Below are positions 16,900-27,501 of a DNA stretch of 53,144 nt, piece by piece. The notes under the pieces are model-generated. The model was given only the letters and a program-made list of their open reading frames with translations, was not told the origin of the DNA and did not search any database. How positions within the stretch are numbered: position 1 is the stretch's first letter; each line of letters opens with the position of its first letter. The position numbers and the translations under genes are program-made. The DNA lies in the NCBI GenBank assembly GCA_038248655.1, contig JBBRXG010000007.1, positions 1 through 53,144 of the forward strand, given 5' to 3'. Origin of the DNA: DATBLE01 sp038248655 (GTDB taxonomy: Bacteria > Actinomycetota > Thermoleophilia > Gaiellales > Gaiellaceae).

Positions 16900-19660
16900 G
16901 TGGACGGGCAGGAGGTCGTCGGCAGGCGCCTCGAGCTAGCGGAGATCGCCGCCGGTCTCAGTCGATTGCGTGACGGGCTCGCGGTCCTCGTTCTGGCCGG
17001 TGAGGAAGGCCTCGGAAAGACGACGCTCTGGCGGCACGGCGTCCAGCTCGCGCAGTCGGACGGCTGCGTCGTGCTCTCCGCCCGGCCGACCGGCGCGGAG
17101 GCCCGGCTCTCCTTCGCCGGCCTGTCCGACCTGCTCGCCTCGGTCGACGGAGAGCCGTTCGACCGCCTGCCCTCGGTGGCAGCGTCGCGCCCTCGACGTC
17201 GCCCTCCTGCGAGCGGAGGCGGCCGACCAGGTCGACGCGCGCACGGTCGCAACGGGCTTGCTGTCGCTGTTCCGTGAGCTGTCAGCCGCCGCGCCCCTGC
17301 TCGTCGCCGTCGACGACGCCCAGTGGCTCGACCGGGCGACGGCGGCGGCGCTCCGCTTTGCACTTCGCCGCCTCGACACGGCGCCGGTCGGCGTGCTCGC
17401 CACGGTCCGGGTGGACGGGGCTCGAACGGAGACGTTCGCCGACGCGGCGCCGGCCGAGCGGTTCGCGGAGATCGGTCTAACCCCGTTGAGCGTGGCCGCG
17501 ATCCACGAGATCGTGCTGCGCCGGCTCGGTCACGCCCTCCCGCGCCCGACGGTGGTGAAGGTGGTCGCGGCCAGTGGAGGGAATCCGTTCTATGCGCTCG
17601 AGATCGCGCGTGAGCTCGTTCGGATGGGCCGGACGTCCGGCGCCGGACGGCTCCCGATCCCGGACGAGTCGAGAGCGCTCGTTCGGGCGCGGCTCGGCCG
17701 GCTGTCGCAGACGACCAGGCAGGCCCTGCTGGTTGCGTCGTGCCTCAGCATCCCGACCACCGCACTCGTCGACGAGGAAGCGCTGGCTCCTGCAGAGGCG
17801 GCAGGCGTCGTGCGGATCGAGCCCGACGGTCGGATCCGGTTCGTCCATCCTCTGCTCGCGGCGGCCGTGTACGAGGCGGCGCCGATGGCGCGGCGTCGCG
17901 CGGTGCACCGCGAGCTGGCGCGGCGTTTGGCGGATCCCGAGGAGCGAGCTCGCCATCTCGCGTTCGGCGTGGAACAGCCGGATGACGAGGTCGCCGGCCA
18001 GCTGGACGGGGCGGCGTGGACCGCCCGCGGCCGGGGCGCCCCCGCCGCCGAGCTGATGGAGCTCGCTCTGGGCTTGACACCCGAGCCCGCCGGTGCCGAG
18101 CGGGCCCGGCGGCTCCTCTCAGCGGCCGCCTTCAACTTCGACGCTGGTGACCTGGCTCGTGCGCAGGCGCTGCTCGAGCAGGCGCTGGGCGAGAGGCCGC
18201 GCGGATCGCAGAGCGCGCAGGCGCTGCGCCTGCTCGGGCAGCTACACAGCCGCCGGAGCAGCTTCGCGGATGCGGACGAACTCGCCGTCCAGGCACTCGA
18301 GGCCGCGGGCGACGATCCATCGCTCCAGGCCGCCATCGAGCTCGACCTGGCGTTCTACCGCTTCAGTCTCGGCGACCTCGCGGGCGCGGAGCCGCACGCG
18401 CGTGCGGCGGTCGCACAGGCCGAGGAGCTCGAGGACGATCACGCCCTGGCCGATTCGCTGGCGGTGCTGACGATGGTCGAGTTCCTCCGCGGACGCGGCC
18501 TGGCTGAGGGGGACCTCGATCGGGCGCTCGCGCTCGAGGATCCACGCCGCGCCGGGCCGCTCGTGCTCCGGCCCCGCTTCATCCACGGTCTGGTGCTGCT
18601 CTGGACCGGCTGGGCGCAGGAGGCGCTGGCAACCCTCGACGCGGTCCGCGCCGAGACGCTCGAGCAGGGTCGCGAGAGCGACGTTCCGCTCGTCTTTCTC
18701 TACCTCGTCTGGGCCTGTCTGTGGCTGGGCGATCTCGAGCAGGCTCGTCGCTTCGCCGAAGAGTCGCGCGAGACGGCGCGTCTATTCGACGACCGAATCG
18801 CGAACGCTCTCACGCTGAGCGCGAGCGCGCTCGTCCACGCGCACGAGGGCCGCACGGAAGCCGCCCGAGCGGAGGCCGCGCAGGCGATCTCCCTCTTCGA
18901 CCAGCTCCAGTGGCAGCCGGGCACGATCTGGGCCCGCTGGGCGCTCGGCTTCCTCGAGCTCTCGCTCGGAAACCCGGCTGCCGTCGACGCCGCCCTCGGC
19001 CTCCTCGCCGATCAGCTTGCCGGCCTCGGGCCGACGGATCCGGTGCTCGGCATCTTCCTGCCCGACGAGATCGAAGCCCTGATCGAGCTCGGCGAGTTGG
19101 TGCGCGCAGAGAGGCTGATCGAGCTCCTCGAGCGCCCCGGTCGCACGCTCGACCGCCCCTGGGCGCTTGCGGTCTCAGCCCGTTGCACCGGCCTTCTGCA
19201 CGCCGCGCGCGGCGATCTCGAGGCGGCGCTGACGAGCCTCGACGAGGCGCTCGTCCACCATGACCGGGCGAAGATGCCGTTCGAGCGCGCGCGGACGCTA
19301 CTCGCCCTCGGACGCGTCCTCCGCCGGAGCAGGAGGCGGCGGCAGGCGCGGGAGGCGCTGACCGAGGCGCTCGCTCTCTTCGAGCGGTCGGGGACGCCGC
19401 TCTGGGCGAGCCGGGCGCAGGACGAGCTTCGGCGGCTGGGCCTCGCCGCTTCGGGACACGACCGGCTGACCGCGACCGAGCGTCAAATCGCGGAGCTCGC
19501 CGCCGCAGGTCTCACCAACCGGGAGATCGCCGGCCGGGCGTTCGTGACCGTCAAGACAGTCGAGGCGAGGCTCACCCGCGTCTACCGCAAGCTCGGGATC
19601 CGCTCCCGCCCCCAGCTCTCCCGCGCGCTCGACGAGCGTGCCTCGCGCCCGACCCCGTAG
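16900..19660 (+). pseudogene. LuxR-family transcriptional regulator with AAA ATPase (LAL type), frameshifted
   Basis: Large ATP-binding LuxR regulator. From GTG 16900 the frame reads VVGRRLELAEIAAGL, then the Walker A LAGEEGLGKTTLW, to DGEPFDRLPSV near 17175. One extra base (the doubled G of GTGGCAG, about 17179) shifts the frame. The protein then continues as QRRALDVALLRAEA with Walker B LLVAVDDAQWLD, a long TPR-like helical region, and a C-terminal LuxR helix-turn-helix (LTATERQIAELAAAGLTNREIAGRAFVTVKTVEARL). Without the lesion it would be about 919 residues. ATPase and DNA-binding halves would not be made as one chain unless frameshifting occurs. The effector is unknown. Confidence 0.8.
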
Positions 19661-19695
19661 GGTTTTCCCCACTATCGCAGGTAGCCGCGGGTCCC

Positions 19696-19701
19696 TACCC
19701 T
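19696..19701 (+). promoter_or_regulatory. -10 box TACCCT, leaderless start
   Basis: TACCCT ends 7 nt before the GTG at 19709. Confidence 0.6.
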
Positions 19702-19708
19702 CGGCCTG

Positions 19709-19987
19709 GTGGGAGAGCGGCCCGAGAGCTTCATCGCCGAGTGCTTCTGCCCCGGCGTGACCGAGACGGAGGTGCAGGCGCTCGACGCGCGTGCCTCCAC
19801 CTCCGCACTCGAGCTCGCCCGCGGCGGCGAGCCCGTCCGCTACCTCGGCTCGATCCTGATGCGCGAGGACGAGGTCGTCCTCTGCCAGTTCGAAGGGGCG
19901 GCGGCTGCGGTGCGCCGCGCATGCGAGCTGGCGGAGATCCCGTTCGAGCGGATCGTCGCGACCGCCCATTCACCCTGGAGGAGCTGA
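19709..19987 (+). CDS. DUF4242-like small protein
   Basis: A 92-residue protein with the ferredoxin-like layout of DUF4242 members: ESFIAECFCPGVTETEVQALDARA (strand-helix), VRYLGSILMREDEVVLCQFEGAAAAVRRACELAEIPFERIV. It contains three cysteines, at about residues 11, 13 and 60. Function is not known; some relatives have been described as metal-binding, which I cannot show here. The next gene begins 16 bp after its stop with a good SD inside that gap, so the two may be cotranscribed from the TACCCT box. Confidence 0.65.
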   Translation: MGERPESFIAECFCPGVTETEVQALDARASTSALELARGGEPVRYLGSILMREDEVVLCQFEGAAAAVRRACELAEIPFERIVATAHSPWRS

Positions 19988-20003
19988 CAAGGAGGACACC
20001 ATC

Positions 20004-21323
20004 ATGCGCTCGACGCTCATCGCCCTCGCCGTCGCCGCTACGGCGGTTGTGGTCGCGGTCGCCGCCGGAGCCGGCCGCGCATCGCCGGCCGGCTCGCCCT
20101 GGACGAGGATCACCGTCCCGAACTCGAGCGGCGACCAGCTCGGCCTCGCCCGCACGCCCGACGGCACGCTGCACGTGATCTGGAACCGCGGCGCCCAGCC
20201 GCCGAGCGCGATTCTCGACACGCGCCTCTCGCCGAGCGGCGCGAAGCGGGGGACGACGACCGTGACGGGCCACTGGGACGGCGCGAAGAACGGGCTCGCC
20301 CTGCTCGTCATGCCGGACAAGACGCTGCGCCTGTTCACGACCGGCACCCATTCGTCTGCCGACTCGAACGGCGGTGTGAGCACGTTCACGGCGCCGGCGA
20401 GCGGGACGGGCTGGAGGCTTCAGCCGGACGTCTGGGGCGGCCCGCAGGCCGCCGCCTCCGCAGTGATCGGCGCGACGCTGACGAAGGACGGCCAGGTGGT
20501 CACCGGCTGGCGCGGCGCCGCCGCCGAGGGCCTCCCGCCGAGCTCGATCCCGCAGAACGCGTACGCGCCGTTCCAGCTCACCACCCACCTCGCGACCGAC
20601 GCGGGAACCGGTGCGGTCGTCCTCGCCGGGGTGTACGGCGGCGGCAAGGGCGGCGTCTTCGTCCAGCAGGTCCTGCCGGGCGCAGGCAAGGCCGTCGTGC
20701 TCTCGGACGGCGGCAACAACAACGACTGGGTCGAGGGGCTGAGCGCCCGGATCGGCGCGCCCGGTGTCTACGTCGCCTACGCCGACACGAAGTCTGCGCG
20801 GCTCTACCGCTACGGCGGCAGCTCGAAGACCCTCGCCCGGGGTCCGTACACCAGCGCGACCGTCTGCGCCGGGCCCGAGGGGCGGCTCTGGGTCGCCTGG
20901 GGCGACTCGGGCGAGCTCTTCGTCACCCGCTCGAACCGGGGCGCCAGCGGGTTCGAGCCCGTGCAGAAGCTGACGCTCGCGCAGCAGATGACGGGCGGGC
21001 TCAGGTACCTGCAGTGCGAGGGCTCGGCCGGCCCCGTCGACCTCTTCGCCGAGGCCGTCGACAAGGCGAACGCGCTCGGCTTCTGGCACACGCACGTGCT
21101 CGCCCAGCTCGCGCTCCGGGCGCAGGTGAGGAAGTCGAAGGTGACCTTGTCCGCCCGGGACGCCGGCGACCCGGTCGCCGGAGCGACGATCACGGCCGGC
21201 GGTCGGCGGGCGAAGACGGCTGCGAACGGCCAAGCGTCGCTCACGCTCAAGCCCGGCTCCTACTCGGCGAGCGCGAGCGCACCCGGCTACGCGACGGTGA
21301 CCGCCAGGTTCACGGTGAGATGA
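20004..21323 (+). CDS. Secreted beta-propeller-like protein with C-terminal Ig-like domain
   Basis: A 439-residue exported protein. The signal peptide is MRSTLIALAVAATAVVVAVAAGAGRASPA (cleavage near 29). The middle is repetitive, with motifs such as DGTLHVIWN, DKTLRLFTTG, PGVYVAYAD and EGRLWVAWGDSGELFVTRS. This is the pattern of BNR/Asp-box-type propeller blades. The last 75 residues (DPVAGATITAGGRRAKTAANGQASL...) match the carboxypeptidase-regulatory-like/Ig-like fold. It could bind surface glycans or act as a structural exoprotein; no sialidase catalytic set is seen. An AAGGAGG SD at 19989-19995 fixes the ATG. Confidence 0.72.
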   Translation: MRSTLIALAVAATAVVVAVAAGAGRASPAGSPWTRITVPNSSGDQLGLARTPDGTLHVIWNRGAQPPSAILDTRLSPSGAKRGTTTVTGHWDGAKNGLALLVMPDKTLRLFTTGTHSSADSNGGVSTFTAPASGTGWRLQPDVWGGPQAAASAVIGATLTKDGQVVTGWRGAAAEGLPPSSIPQNAYAPFQLTTHLATDAGTGAVVLAGVYGGGKGGVFVQQVLPGAGKAVVLSDGGNNNDWVEGLSARIGAPGVYVAYADTKSARLYRYGGSSKTLARGPYTSATVCAGPEGRLWVAWGDSGELFVTRSNRGASGFEPVQKLTLAQQMTGGLRYLQCEGSAGPVDLFAEAVDKANALGFWHTHVLAQLALRAQVRKSKVTLSARDAGDPVAGATITAGGRRAKTAANGQASLTLKPGSYSASASAPGYATVTARFTVR

Positions 21324-21397
21324 GGAACCGAACAGAAGAAGGGAGAGGCAGAGAGGGCAACTCGGATGTCCCTGCAGTTCGCGCCGAGAGAGGGCCG

Positions 21398-22917
<1,520 letters not shown>

Positions 22918-22930
<13 letters not shown>

Positions 22931-23451
22931 AGCGCCGTCACCACCTCCGGCAGCAGCCTGTGCTCGACGGCGTGGATCCGCTCTGCGAGCGTCTCGCGCG
23001 GCTCGATCGGAACCGGCTCCTGACGCAGCACCGGACCGGTGTCCACGCCCTCGTCGACGAGGTGGACGGTCACACCGGTCGTCTCCACCCCCGCGTCGAG
23101 CGCCTGCTCGATCGCGCCCGTTCCCGGGAACGACGGGAGGAGCGACGGGTGGACGTTCACGATCCGGCCGGGAAAGCGATCGAGGAACGCCGGCCCGAGC
23201 AGTTGCATGTACCCGGCCAGCACGACGAGCCGGACGCGGTGCTCCTCGAGCCAGCCCGCGATCGCGACGTCCCGGGCGTCGCGGTCGTGGTGCTCGGCGA
23301 CGTCGAAGACCGCGGCCGGGATGCCTGCGCGCCGCGCCCGTTCCAGGGCCGGCGCGGCGGGCCGGTTCGAGGCGACGGCGGTGATCTCGAGGCCGGCGTC
23401 GATCAGCGCCTGCAGGTTCGTCCCCTCGCCCGAGACGAGGACTCCGATCAC
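22918..23451 (-). CDS. purN: Phosphoribosylglycinamide formyltransferase
   Basis: Transfers a formyl group from 10-formyl-THF to GAR (third step of purine synthesis). The 177-residue enzyme is slightly short but complete. It has VLVSGEGTNLQALID (substrate phosphate loop), VVLAGYMQLLGPAFLDRFPGRIVNVHPSLLPSFPG with catalytic Asn/His near 106-108, and VHLVDEGVDTGPVLRQEPVPI with the catalytic Asp near 143. The GTG start at 23451 overlaps the purM stop (GTGA), and its own stop overlaps the purH start. Expression depends on the purM promoter. Confidence 0.95.
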
Positions 23452-24347
23452 TCGATCCCCCCGATCACCTGCCGGCCGGCCGGATCGGAGACGACCGCGC
23501 AGTATCCGATCCCGAGGTTGAAGACACGCCGCAGCTCGTCCTCGCCGGCGTGCCGGGCGAGCCACCGGAATACGGGCAACCGCTCCCAGGAATCCCAGTC
23601 GATCGCCGCGCGCAGCCCCTCGGGGAGGACCCGCGACAGGTTCCCGTCGATTCCGCCGCCGGTCACGTGGGCGAGGGCGTGGACGTCGGTGTCGCGCCGG
23701 AGCGCCCGGACCTCGTCCAGATAGAGGCGCGTCGGTGCGAGCAGATCGCCTCCGGCGTAGTCCTCGAGCTCGAGGACGCGACGGACGAGCGAGAACCCGT
23801 TCGCATGCACCCCTGCGGACGGGAAGCCGACGACGACGTCGCCTGCCCGGACGCGCGACCCGTCGATCAGATCGTCGCGGTCGACGATCCCCACGCACGT
23901 CGCCGCGAAGTCCAGCTCGCCCTCGCGGTAGATCCCCGGGAGCTCGGCCGTCTCGCCGCCGACGAGCGCACAGGCGGCTGCCCGGCAGACCTCGGCCGCG
24001 CCCTCGACCAGCTCGGCGACCTGCTCGAGGTCGAGCCGGTTGGCCGCCACGTAGTCGAGCAGGAAGAGCGGCTCGGCTCCGGTCGTGGCGACGTCGTCGA
24101 TGCAGTGAGCGGCCATGTCCGCGCCGCAGTTCCGGAGCAGCCCGCGCTCGCGGGCGACCATCGGCTTCGTTCCGATCGAGTCCATCGATGCGGCCAGGAA
24201 CCGGCGATCGTCCAGCGGGTAGAGCCCGGCGAACGCGCCGAACCCCTCGGCGCCGGTCGACTCGACCGCCGCCCGCAGCCGCCCCACCACCGCTCCCGCG
24301 GTCGCGAGCGAGACTCCCGCCGCCTCGTAGGTCGGCTCCGTGCCCAC
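23448..24347 (-). CDS. purM: Phosphoribosylformylglycinamidine cyclo-ligase
   Basis: ATP-dependent ring closure of FGAM to AIR. The 299-residue protein begins at GTG 24347 (VGTEPTYEAAGVSLATAG). It contains GFGAFAGLYPLDDRRFLAASMDSIGTKPMVA, CIDDVATTGAEPLFLLDY, LVGGETAELPGIY, VVGFPSAGVHANGFSLVR and LAHVTGGGIDGNLSRVLP, the normal AIR synthase series. The usual N-terminal YAxAGVdi segment is present as YEAAGVSL. The -10 TAGACT 7 nt upstream fixes the start; the frame stays open far upstream but there it is antisense to ctaG. First gene of purM-purN-purH. Confidence 0.95.
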   Translation of the reverse strand: MGTEPTYEAAGVSLATAGAVVGRLRAAVESTGAEGFGAFAGLYPLDDRRFLAASMDSIGTKPMVARERGLLRNCGADMAAHCIDDVATTGAEPLFLLDYVAANRLDLEQVAELVEGAAEVCRAAACALVGGETAELPGIYREGELDFAATCVGIVDRDDLIDGSRVRAGDVVVGFPSAGVHANGFSLVRRVLELEDYAGGDLLAPTRLYLDEVRALRRDTDVHALAHVTGGGIDGNLSRVLPEGLRAAIDWDSWERLPVFRWLARHAGEDELRRVFNLGIGYCAVVSDPAGRQVIGGIE

Positions 24348-24354
24348 TGCTGCG

Positions 24355-24360
24355 AGTCTA
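24355..24360 (-). promoter_or_regulatory. -10 box TAGACT for purM
   Basis: Minus-strand TAGACT ends 7 nt before the purM GTG. It is only 16 bp from the ctaG -10 on the other strand. Confidence 0.65.
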
Positions 24361-24376
24361 AGCCGAAGGGCGGCCC

Positions 24377-24382
24377 TACACT
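24377..24382 (+). promoter_or_regulatory. -10 box TACACT for ctaG
   Basis: TACACT ends 7 nt before the ctaG ATG at 24390. Confidence 0.65.
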
Positions 24383-24389
24383 GCCTCCG

Positions 24390-25250
24390 ATGGGCCCCTC
24401 GCCCCTGACGAGCTGGACGTTCGACCCGGCGGCGCTGCTGCTGCTCGCGGCCGCCGGCTTCCTGTACTACCGGCGGGCGGCGACGCTGGCGGCGCGCGGC
24501 TCGCCGGTCGAGCGCTGGCGCCGGCTCTCGTTCGGGCTCGGCCTGACGCTCGCCTTCCTCGCCGACGCCTCGCCGATCCACGCGCTCGGTGAGCAGCAAT
24601 TCCTGTTCATGCACATGATCCAGCACATCCTCCTCGGCGACCTCGCCCCGCTGTGCATGGTCGCCGGGCTGAACGGGCCGCTGCTTCGCCCCGTGCTCGC
24701 GCTGCCGGCGGTGATCCGGCTGCGCTTCCTCACGCACCCTCTGGTCGCCTTCCCGATCTGGGCTGCGAATCTCCTGCTCTGGCACCTGCCGGTCGCATAC
24801 GGCGCCGCGCTCCACCACTCCGGCGTCCACGCGGTCCAGCACCTCCTCTTCTTCACCTGCGGTGCGTTGATGTGGGCGCCGGTGGTCGAGGTGCTGCCGG
24901 GGCCCGAGTGGTTCGGCTCGGGCATCAAGCTCGGGTACATCGTCGCCGTCCGCCTCGTCGAGACCGTCCTCGGCAACGTCTTTCTCTGGTCTGGCGGCGT
25001 CTTCTACAAGACGTACGAGCACCCGGTCGACCGCTGGGGAATCTCCGCCCGCACCGATCAGGGGATTGCAGGCGGGCTGATGATGCTCGAAGGCTCGCTG
25101 GTCACGCTCGGCGCGCTCGCCTGGCTCTTCCTGCGCTGGGCGCGCGAGAGCGAGGAACGACAGCGGCTGCTCGAGCAGGGGGTGGACACCCGCGTCGCTA
25201 CCCGGGCGGTTCGCTACGGCCGCGGCGAGGGGCTATCCGGCCCGAGGTAG
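24390..25250 (+). CDS. ctaG: Cytochrome c oxidase assembly protein CtaG (caa3 type)
   Basis: Integral membrane protein of 286 residues with about seven transmembrane helices, of the Bacillus-type CtaG family involved in assembling caa3/aa3 oxidase. Diagnostic histidine motifs are visible: FLFMHMIQHILLGDLAPL (about 71-88), LWHLPVAYGAALHHSGVHAVQHLLFFTCGALMWAPV (about 130-165). These probably handle copper (inference). The C-terminal tail is basic and cytosolic. It lies between purL-F and purM-N-H, divergent from purM with 42 bp between the start codons. Nothing else for respiration is in the window. Confidence 0.85.
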   Translation: MGPSPLTSWTFDPAALLLLAAAGFLYYRRAATLAARGSPVERWRRLSFGLGLTLAFLADASPIHALGEQQFLFMHMIQHILLGDLAPLCMVAGLNGPLLRPVLALPAVIRLRFLTHPLVAFPIWAANLLLWHLPVAYGAALHHSGVHAVQHLLFFTCGALMWAPVVEVLPGPEWFGSGIKLGYIVAVRLVETVLGNVFLWSGGVFYKTYEHPVDRWGISARTDQGIAGGLMMLEGSLVTLGALAWLFLRWARESEERQRLLEQGVDTRVATRAVRYGRGEGLSGPR

Positions 25251-25256
25251 ATGATC

Positions 25257-25285
25257 ACAGCCGGTAGGTGCGCTCCACCGGCTGT
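25257..25285. terminator. Inverted repeat after ctaG
   Basis: Nine-bp perfect arms (ACAGCCGGT, 25257-25265; ACCGGCTGT, 25277-25285) with an 11-nt loop start 6 bp after the ctaG stop. There is no T-run. It overlaps the first codons of the broken VOC gene. Confidence 0.45.
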
Positions 25286-25683
25286 CACCACGTCGATCTC
25301 GTCGTCTCGTCGATCCTGCGCACCTGCCGTTCTACCGTGAGCTGCTCGAGCCGCTCGGCTGGCACCGCGTCGGCGAGGTCGAGGCCGAACGGGGCGAGAC
25401 GATCCGGTACATCTCGGGCCCGGAAGGAAGCCTCGGCCTGCGGGAGGCCCAGAGCCCGTCGGCTGCCTACGACCGCTACCGGGTCGGGCTGCACCATCTC
25501 GCCTTCGAGGCGCCGAGCCGGTTCGCGGTCGACGAGCGGGCCGAGTGGCTCCGGTCGCGGGGAGTCGAGATCGAGAGCGGCCCCGAGGAGTACTCCTATG
25601 TCCCCGGGTACTACGCGGTGTTCTTCTACGACCCCGACGGCGTCAAGCTCGAGCTCGTCCACGTTCCGGGCCACGCGGCCTGA
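25268..25683 (+). pseudogene. VOC/glyoxalase-family protein, frameshifted
   Basis: The 5' part reads CHHVDLVVSSILR from GTG 25268. After 25323 the frame changes and continues LPFYRELLEPLGWHRVGEVEAE..., then GLHHLAFEAPSRFAVDE and FFYDPDGVKLELVHVPG to the TGA at 25681-25683. One base is missing at about 25321-25324. Repairing it gives a normal VOC protein of about 138 residues, with metal-ligand-like His in HHVDLV and HHLAF and Glu in KLELVH. As written no standard start serves the larger part. Confidence 0.78.
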
Positions 25684-25700
25684 CCGAAAGGAGACTCCGA

Positions 25701-25959
25701 ATGTCCACACCAGAGCAGCCGAGCGGCAACGCTTCCCACAGTCGGCTACGGGTTCACCCCCGTCCAGGGCGCGCGTCTGCCGATCCCCGGCAACGCGGAG
25801 TTCGCCGTGTTCTTCATCGTCTGGGTGATCATCGCGATCATCTGGGCGGCGAGCGACCAGGTCGGCGCCGGCGCGTTCGTGACCGCGACGACGGCGCTCA
25901 CGTTCGGATACCTGGTCAGTCGCGGGATCGCGAAGGCGAGCAGAGTCCTCGAGCAGTAG
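25701..25959 (+). pseudogene. Small membrane protein, frameshifted
   Basis: AAAGGAG at 25687-25693 and ATG 25701 give MSTPEQPSGN. Within about 40 nt the useful frame changes by one base to TVGYGFTPVQGARLPIPGNAE. The hydrophobic FAVFFIVWVIIAIIWAASDQ and ALTFGYLVSRGIAKASRVLEQ follow before TAG 25957-25959. Repaired, it would be about 86 residues with one or two transmembrane helices. Function unknown. It follows the broken VOC gene by 17 bp, so the pair looks like a decayed operon. Confidence 0.6.
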
Positions 25960-25984
25960 CCCCCGGTCCTCGAGCAGTAGCCCT
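25945..25984. repeat. 21-bp direct duplication spanning the stop codon
   Basis: GTCCTCGAGCAGTAGCCCC at 25945-25963 is followed, at a period of 21, by the near-identical copy at 25966-25984. The first copy encodes the last codons and stop of the small membrane protein; the second repeats them beyond the stop. Confidence 0.8.
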
Positions 25985-25995
25985 TGCGAGCCACC

Positions 25996-26027
25996 AGCTC
26001 TATCCCCTCTTTGGTGGGGGTGGAGCT
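25996..26027. terminator. Stem-loop between small membrane protein and purF
   Basis: A 12-bp stem (25996-26007 with 26016-26027, including two G-T pairs on the plus strand) and an 8-nt loop. It lies between convergent genes, 88 bp beyond the purF stop. No clear T-run on either side. The rest of 26028-26115 holds nothing I recognise. Confidence 0.45.
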
Positions 26028-26115
26028 ACGACCCGCCTCCCCTGGATCGAGCGTACCGCGGAAAGGCGCGCGCGTGTGCGACCGGATCGTGACGAATGCG
26101 TGACGATCGTCGGCG

Positions 26116-27501
26116 CTACGCGCGTGCCGGCTCGAACCTGAGCTTCGCCAGCCGGCGGCCGGCGGGGATGCGGGTCGGGTAGTCGCCGGTCAGGCACGCG
26201 CGGCACAGCGCCGACGCCGGCCGCGAAGTCGCCTGCTGCAAGCCTTCCAGCGACAGGTACGCGAGCGAGGTCGCACCGATCGACTCCCGCACCTCCTCGA
26301 CGGAGCGGCCGGCGGCGATCAGCTCGTCCTCGTCGGCGAGGTCGATCCCGTAGAAGCACGGCCCGATCACCGGTGGCGACGAGATCCGTACGTGCACCTC
26401 GCGCGCGCCGGCGTCGAACAGCATCGCGACGATCTGCCTCGTCGTGTTGCCGCGGACGATCGAGTCGTCGACGACCACGACGCGCCGGCCGGCGACCTCG
26501 GCGAGCGGGTTGAACTTCAGGCGGATCCCCTGCTCGCGAAGCGCCTGGTCCGGCTGGATGAACGTCCGCCCGACGTAGCGGTTCTTGATCAGGCCCTCGC
26601 TGAAGGGGATTCCGCTCGCCCGCGAGAACCCGATCGCGGCCGGGGTTCCCGAGTCGGGGATCGTGAGCACCAGGTCGGCCTCGACGGGCGCCTCCGCGGC
26701 GAGCTGCTCGCCCATCCGCACGCGGGCGCCGTGCACCTCCACCCCGTCGAGTCGCGTGTCCGGGCGCGCCAGGTAGAAGAACTCGAAGATGCAGAGGGAG
26801 CCGCGCGCGGGCTCGACGGCCTGCTCGGAGTGGACGCCGCTCTCGTCGATGACGAGGAGCTCTCCGGGCGCGACCTCCCGCTCGAGCTCGGCGCCGAGCA
26901 GGTCGAGCGCGCACGTCTCGGAGACGACGACCCATCCCTGCTCGAGCCGGCCGAGGACGAGGGGGCGGAAGCCGTGCGGGTCACGAAAGGCGAGGAGCTT
27001 CCCGTCGGCGAGCGCCGTCGCCGAGTAGGCGCCCTCGAGCCGGCGCATTGCCCCGGCGACCGCCTCGGTCAGCGGGCCAGGCTCGTTCGCGATCAGGGCG
27101 GCGATCAGCTCCGAGTCGGAGCTCGAGGACAGGCGGACACCCTCGGCGTCCAGCTGCTCGCGCAGCTCGGATGCGTTGACCAGGTTGCCGTTGTGGCCGA
27201 GCGCGACCGTGCGGGCGCGGCCGTGCTGGACGAGCGGCTGGGCGTTCGCCCAGAGCGCAGAGCCGGTCGTCGAGTAGCGGGTGTGCCCGATCGCCAGCCG
27301 CCCGCGCGGGAGGCCGCCGAGCTTCTGCTCGGTGAACACCTGCTGGACGAGGCCGAGCTCGCGCAGCACCGTCACCCGCGCGCCGTCCGAGACGGCGATT
27401 CCCGCCGACTCCTGACCGCGGTGCTGCAGCGCATGCAGGCCGAAGTGGGCCAGCCGGGCCACGTCGCGATCCGGCGCGTAGATGCCGAGCACGCCGCACA
27501 T
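26116..27501 (-). CDS. purF: Amidophosphoribosyltransferase
   Basis: First committed step of purine synthesis: PRPP plus glutamine to phosphoribosylamine. The 461-residue enzyme begins MCGVLGIYAPD, so Cys2 becomes the N-terminal nucleophile of the Ntn glutaminase domain after Met removal. That domain continues with LHALQHRGQESAGIAVSDG, GHTRYSTTGSALWANAQPL and GHNGNLVNASELR. The PRTase domain contains VVVVDDSIVRGNTTRQIVAMLF (PRPP loop). The C-terminal cysteines fit the Fe-S/propeptide subclass only partly, and no propeptide precedes Cys2. ATG overlaps the purL stop (TGATG), so purL and purF are coupled. Confidence 0.97.
   Translation of the reverse strand: MCGVLGIYAPDRDVARLAHFGLHALQHRGQESAGIAVSDGARVTVLRELGLVQQVFTEQKLGGLPRGRLAIGHTRYSTTGSALWANAQPLVQHGRARTVALGHNGNLVNASELREQLDAEGVRLSSSSDSELIAALIANEPGPLTEAVAGAMRRLEGAYSATALADGKLLAFRDPHGFRPLVLGRLEQGWVVVSETCALDLLGAELEREVAPGELLVIDESGVHSEQAVEPARGSLCIFEFFYLARPDTRLDGVEVHGARVRMGEQLAAEAPVEADLVLTIPDSGTPAAIGFSRASGIPFSEGLIKNRYVGRTFIQPDQALREQGIRLKFNPLAEVAGRRVVVVDDSIVRGNTTRQIVAMLFDAGAREVHVRISSPPVIGPCFYGIDLADEDELIAAGRSVEEVRESIGATSLAYLSLEGLQQATSRPASALCRACLTGDYPTRIPAGRRLAKLRFEPARA

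Noticed and set aside
25251..25265. ATG 25251 as start of the VOC gene
   Set aside because: It is in neither of the two frames that encode recognisable VOC sequence.
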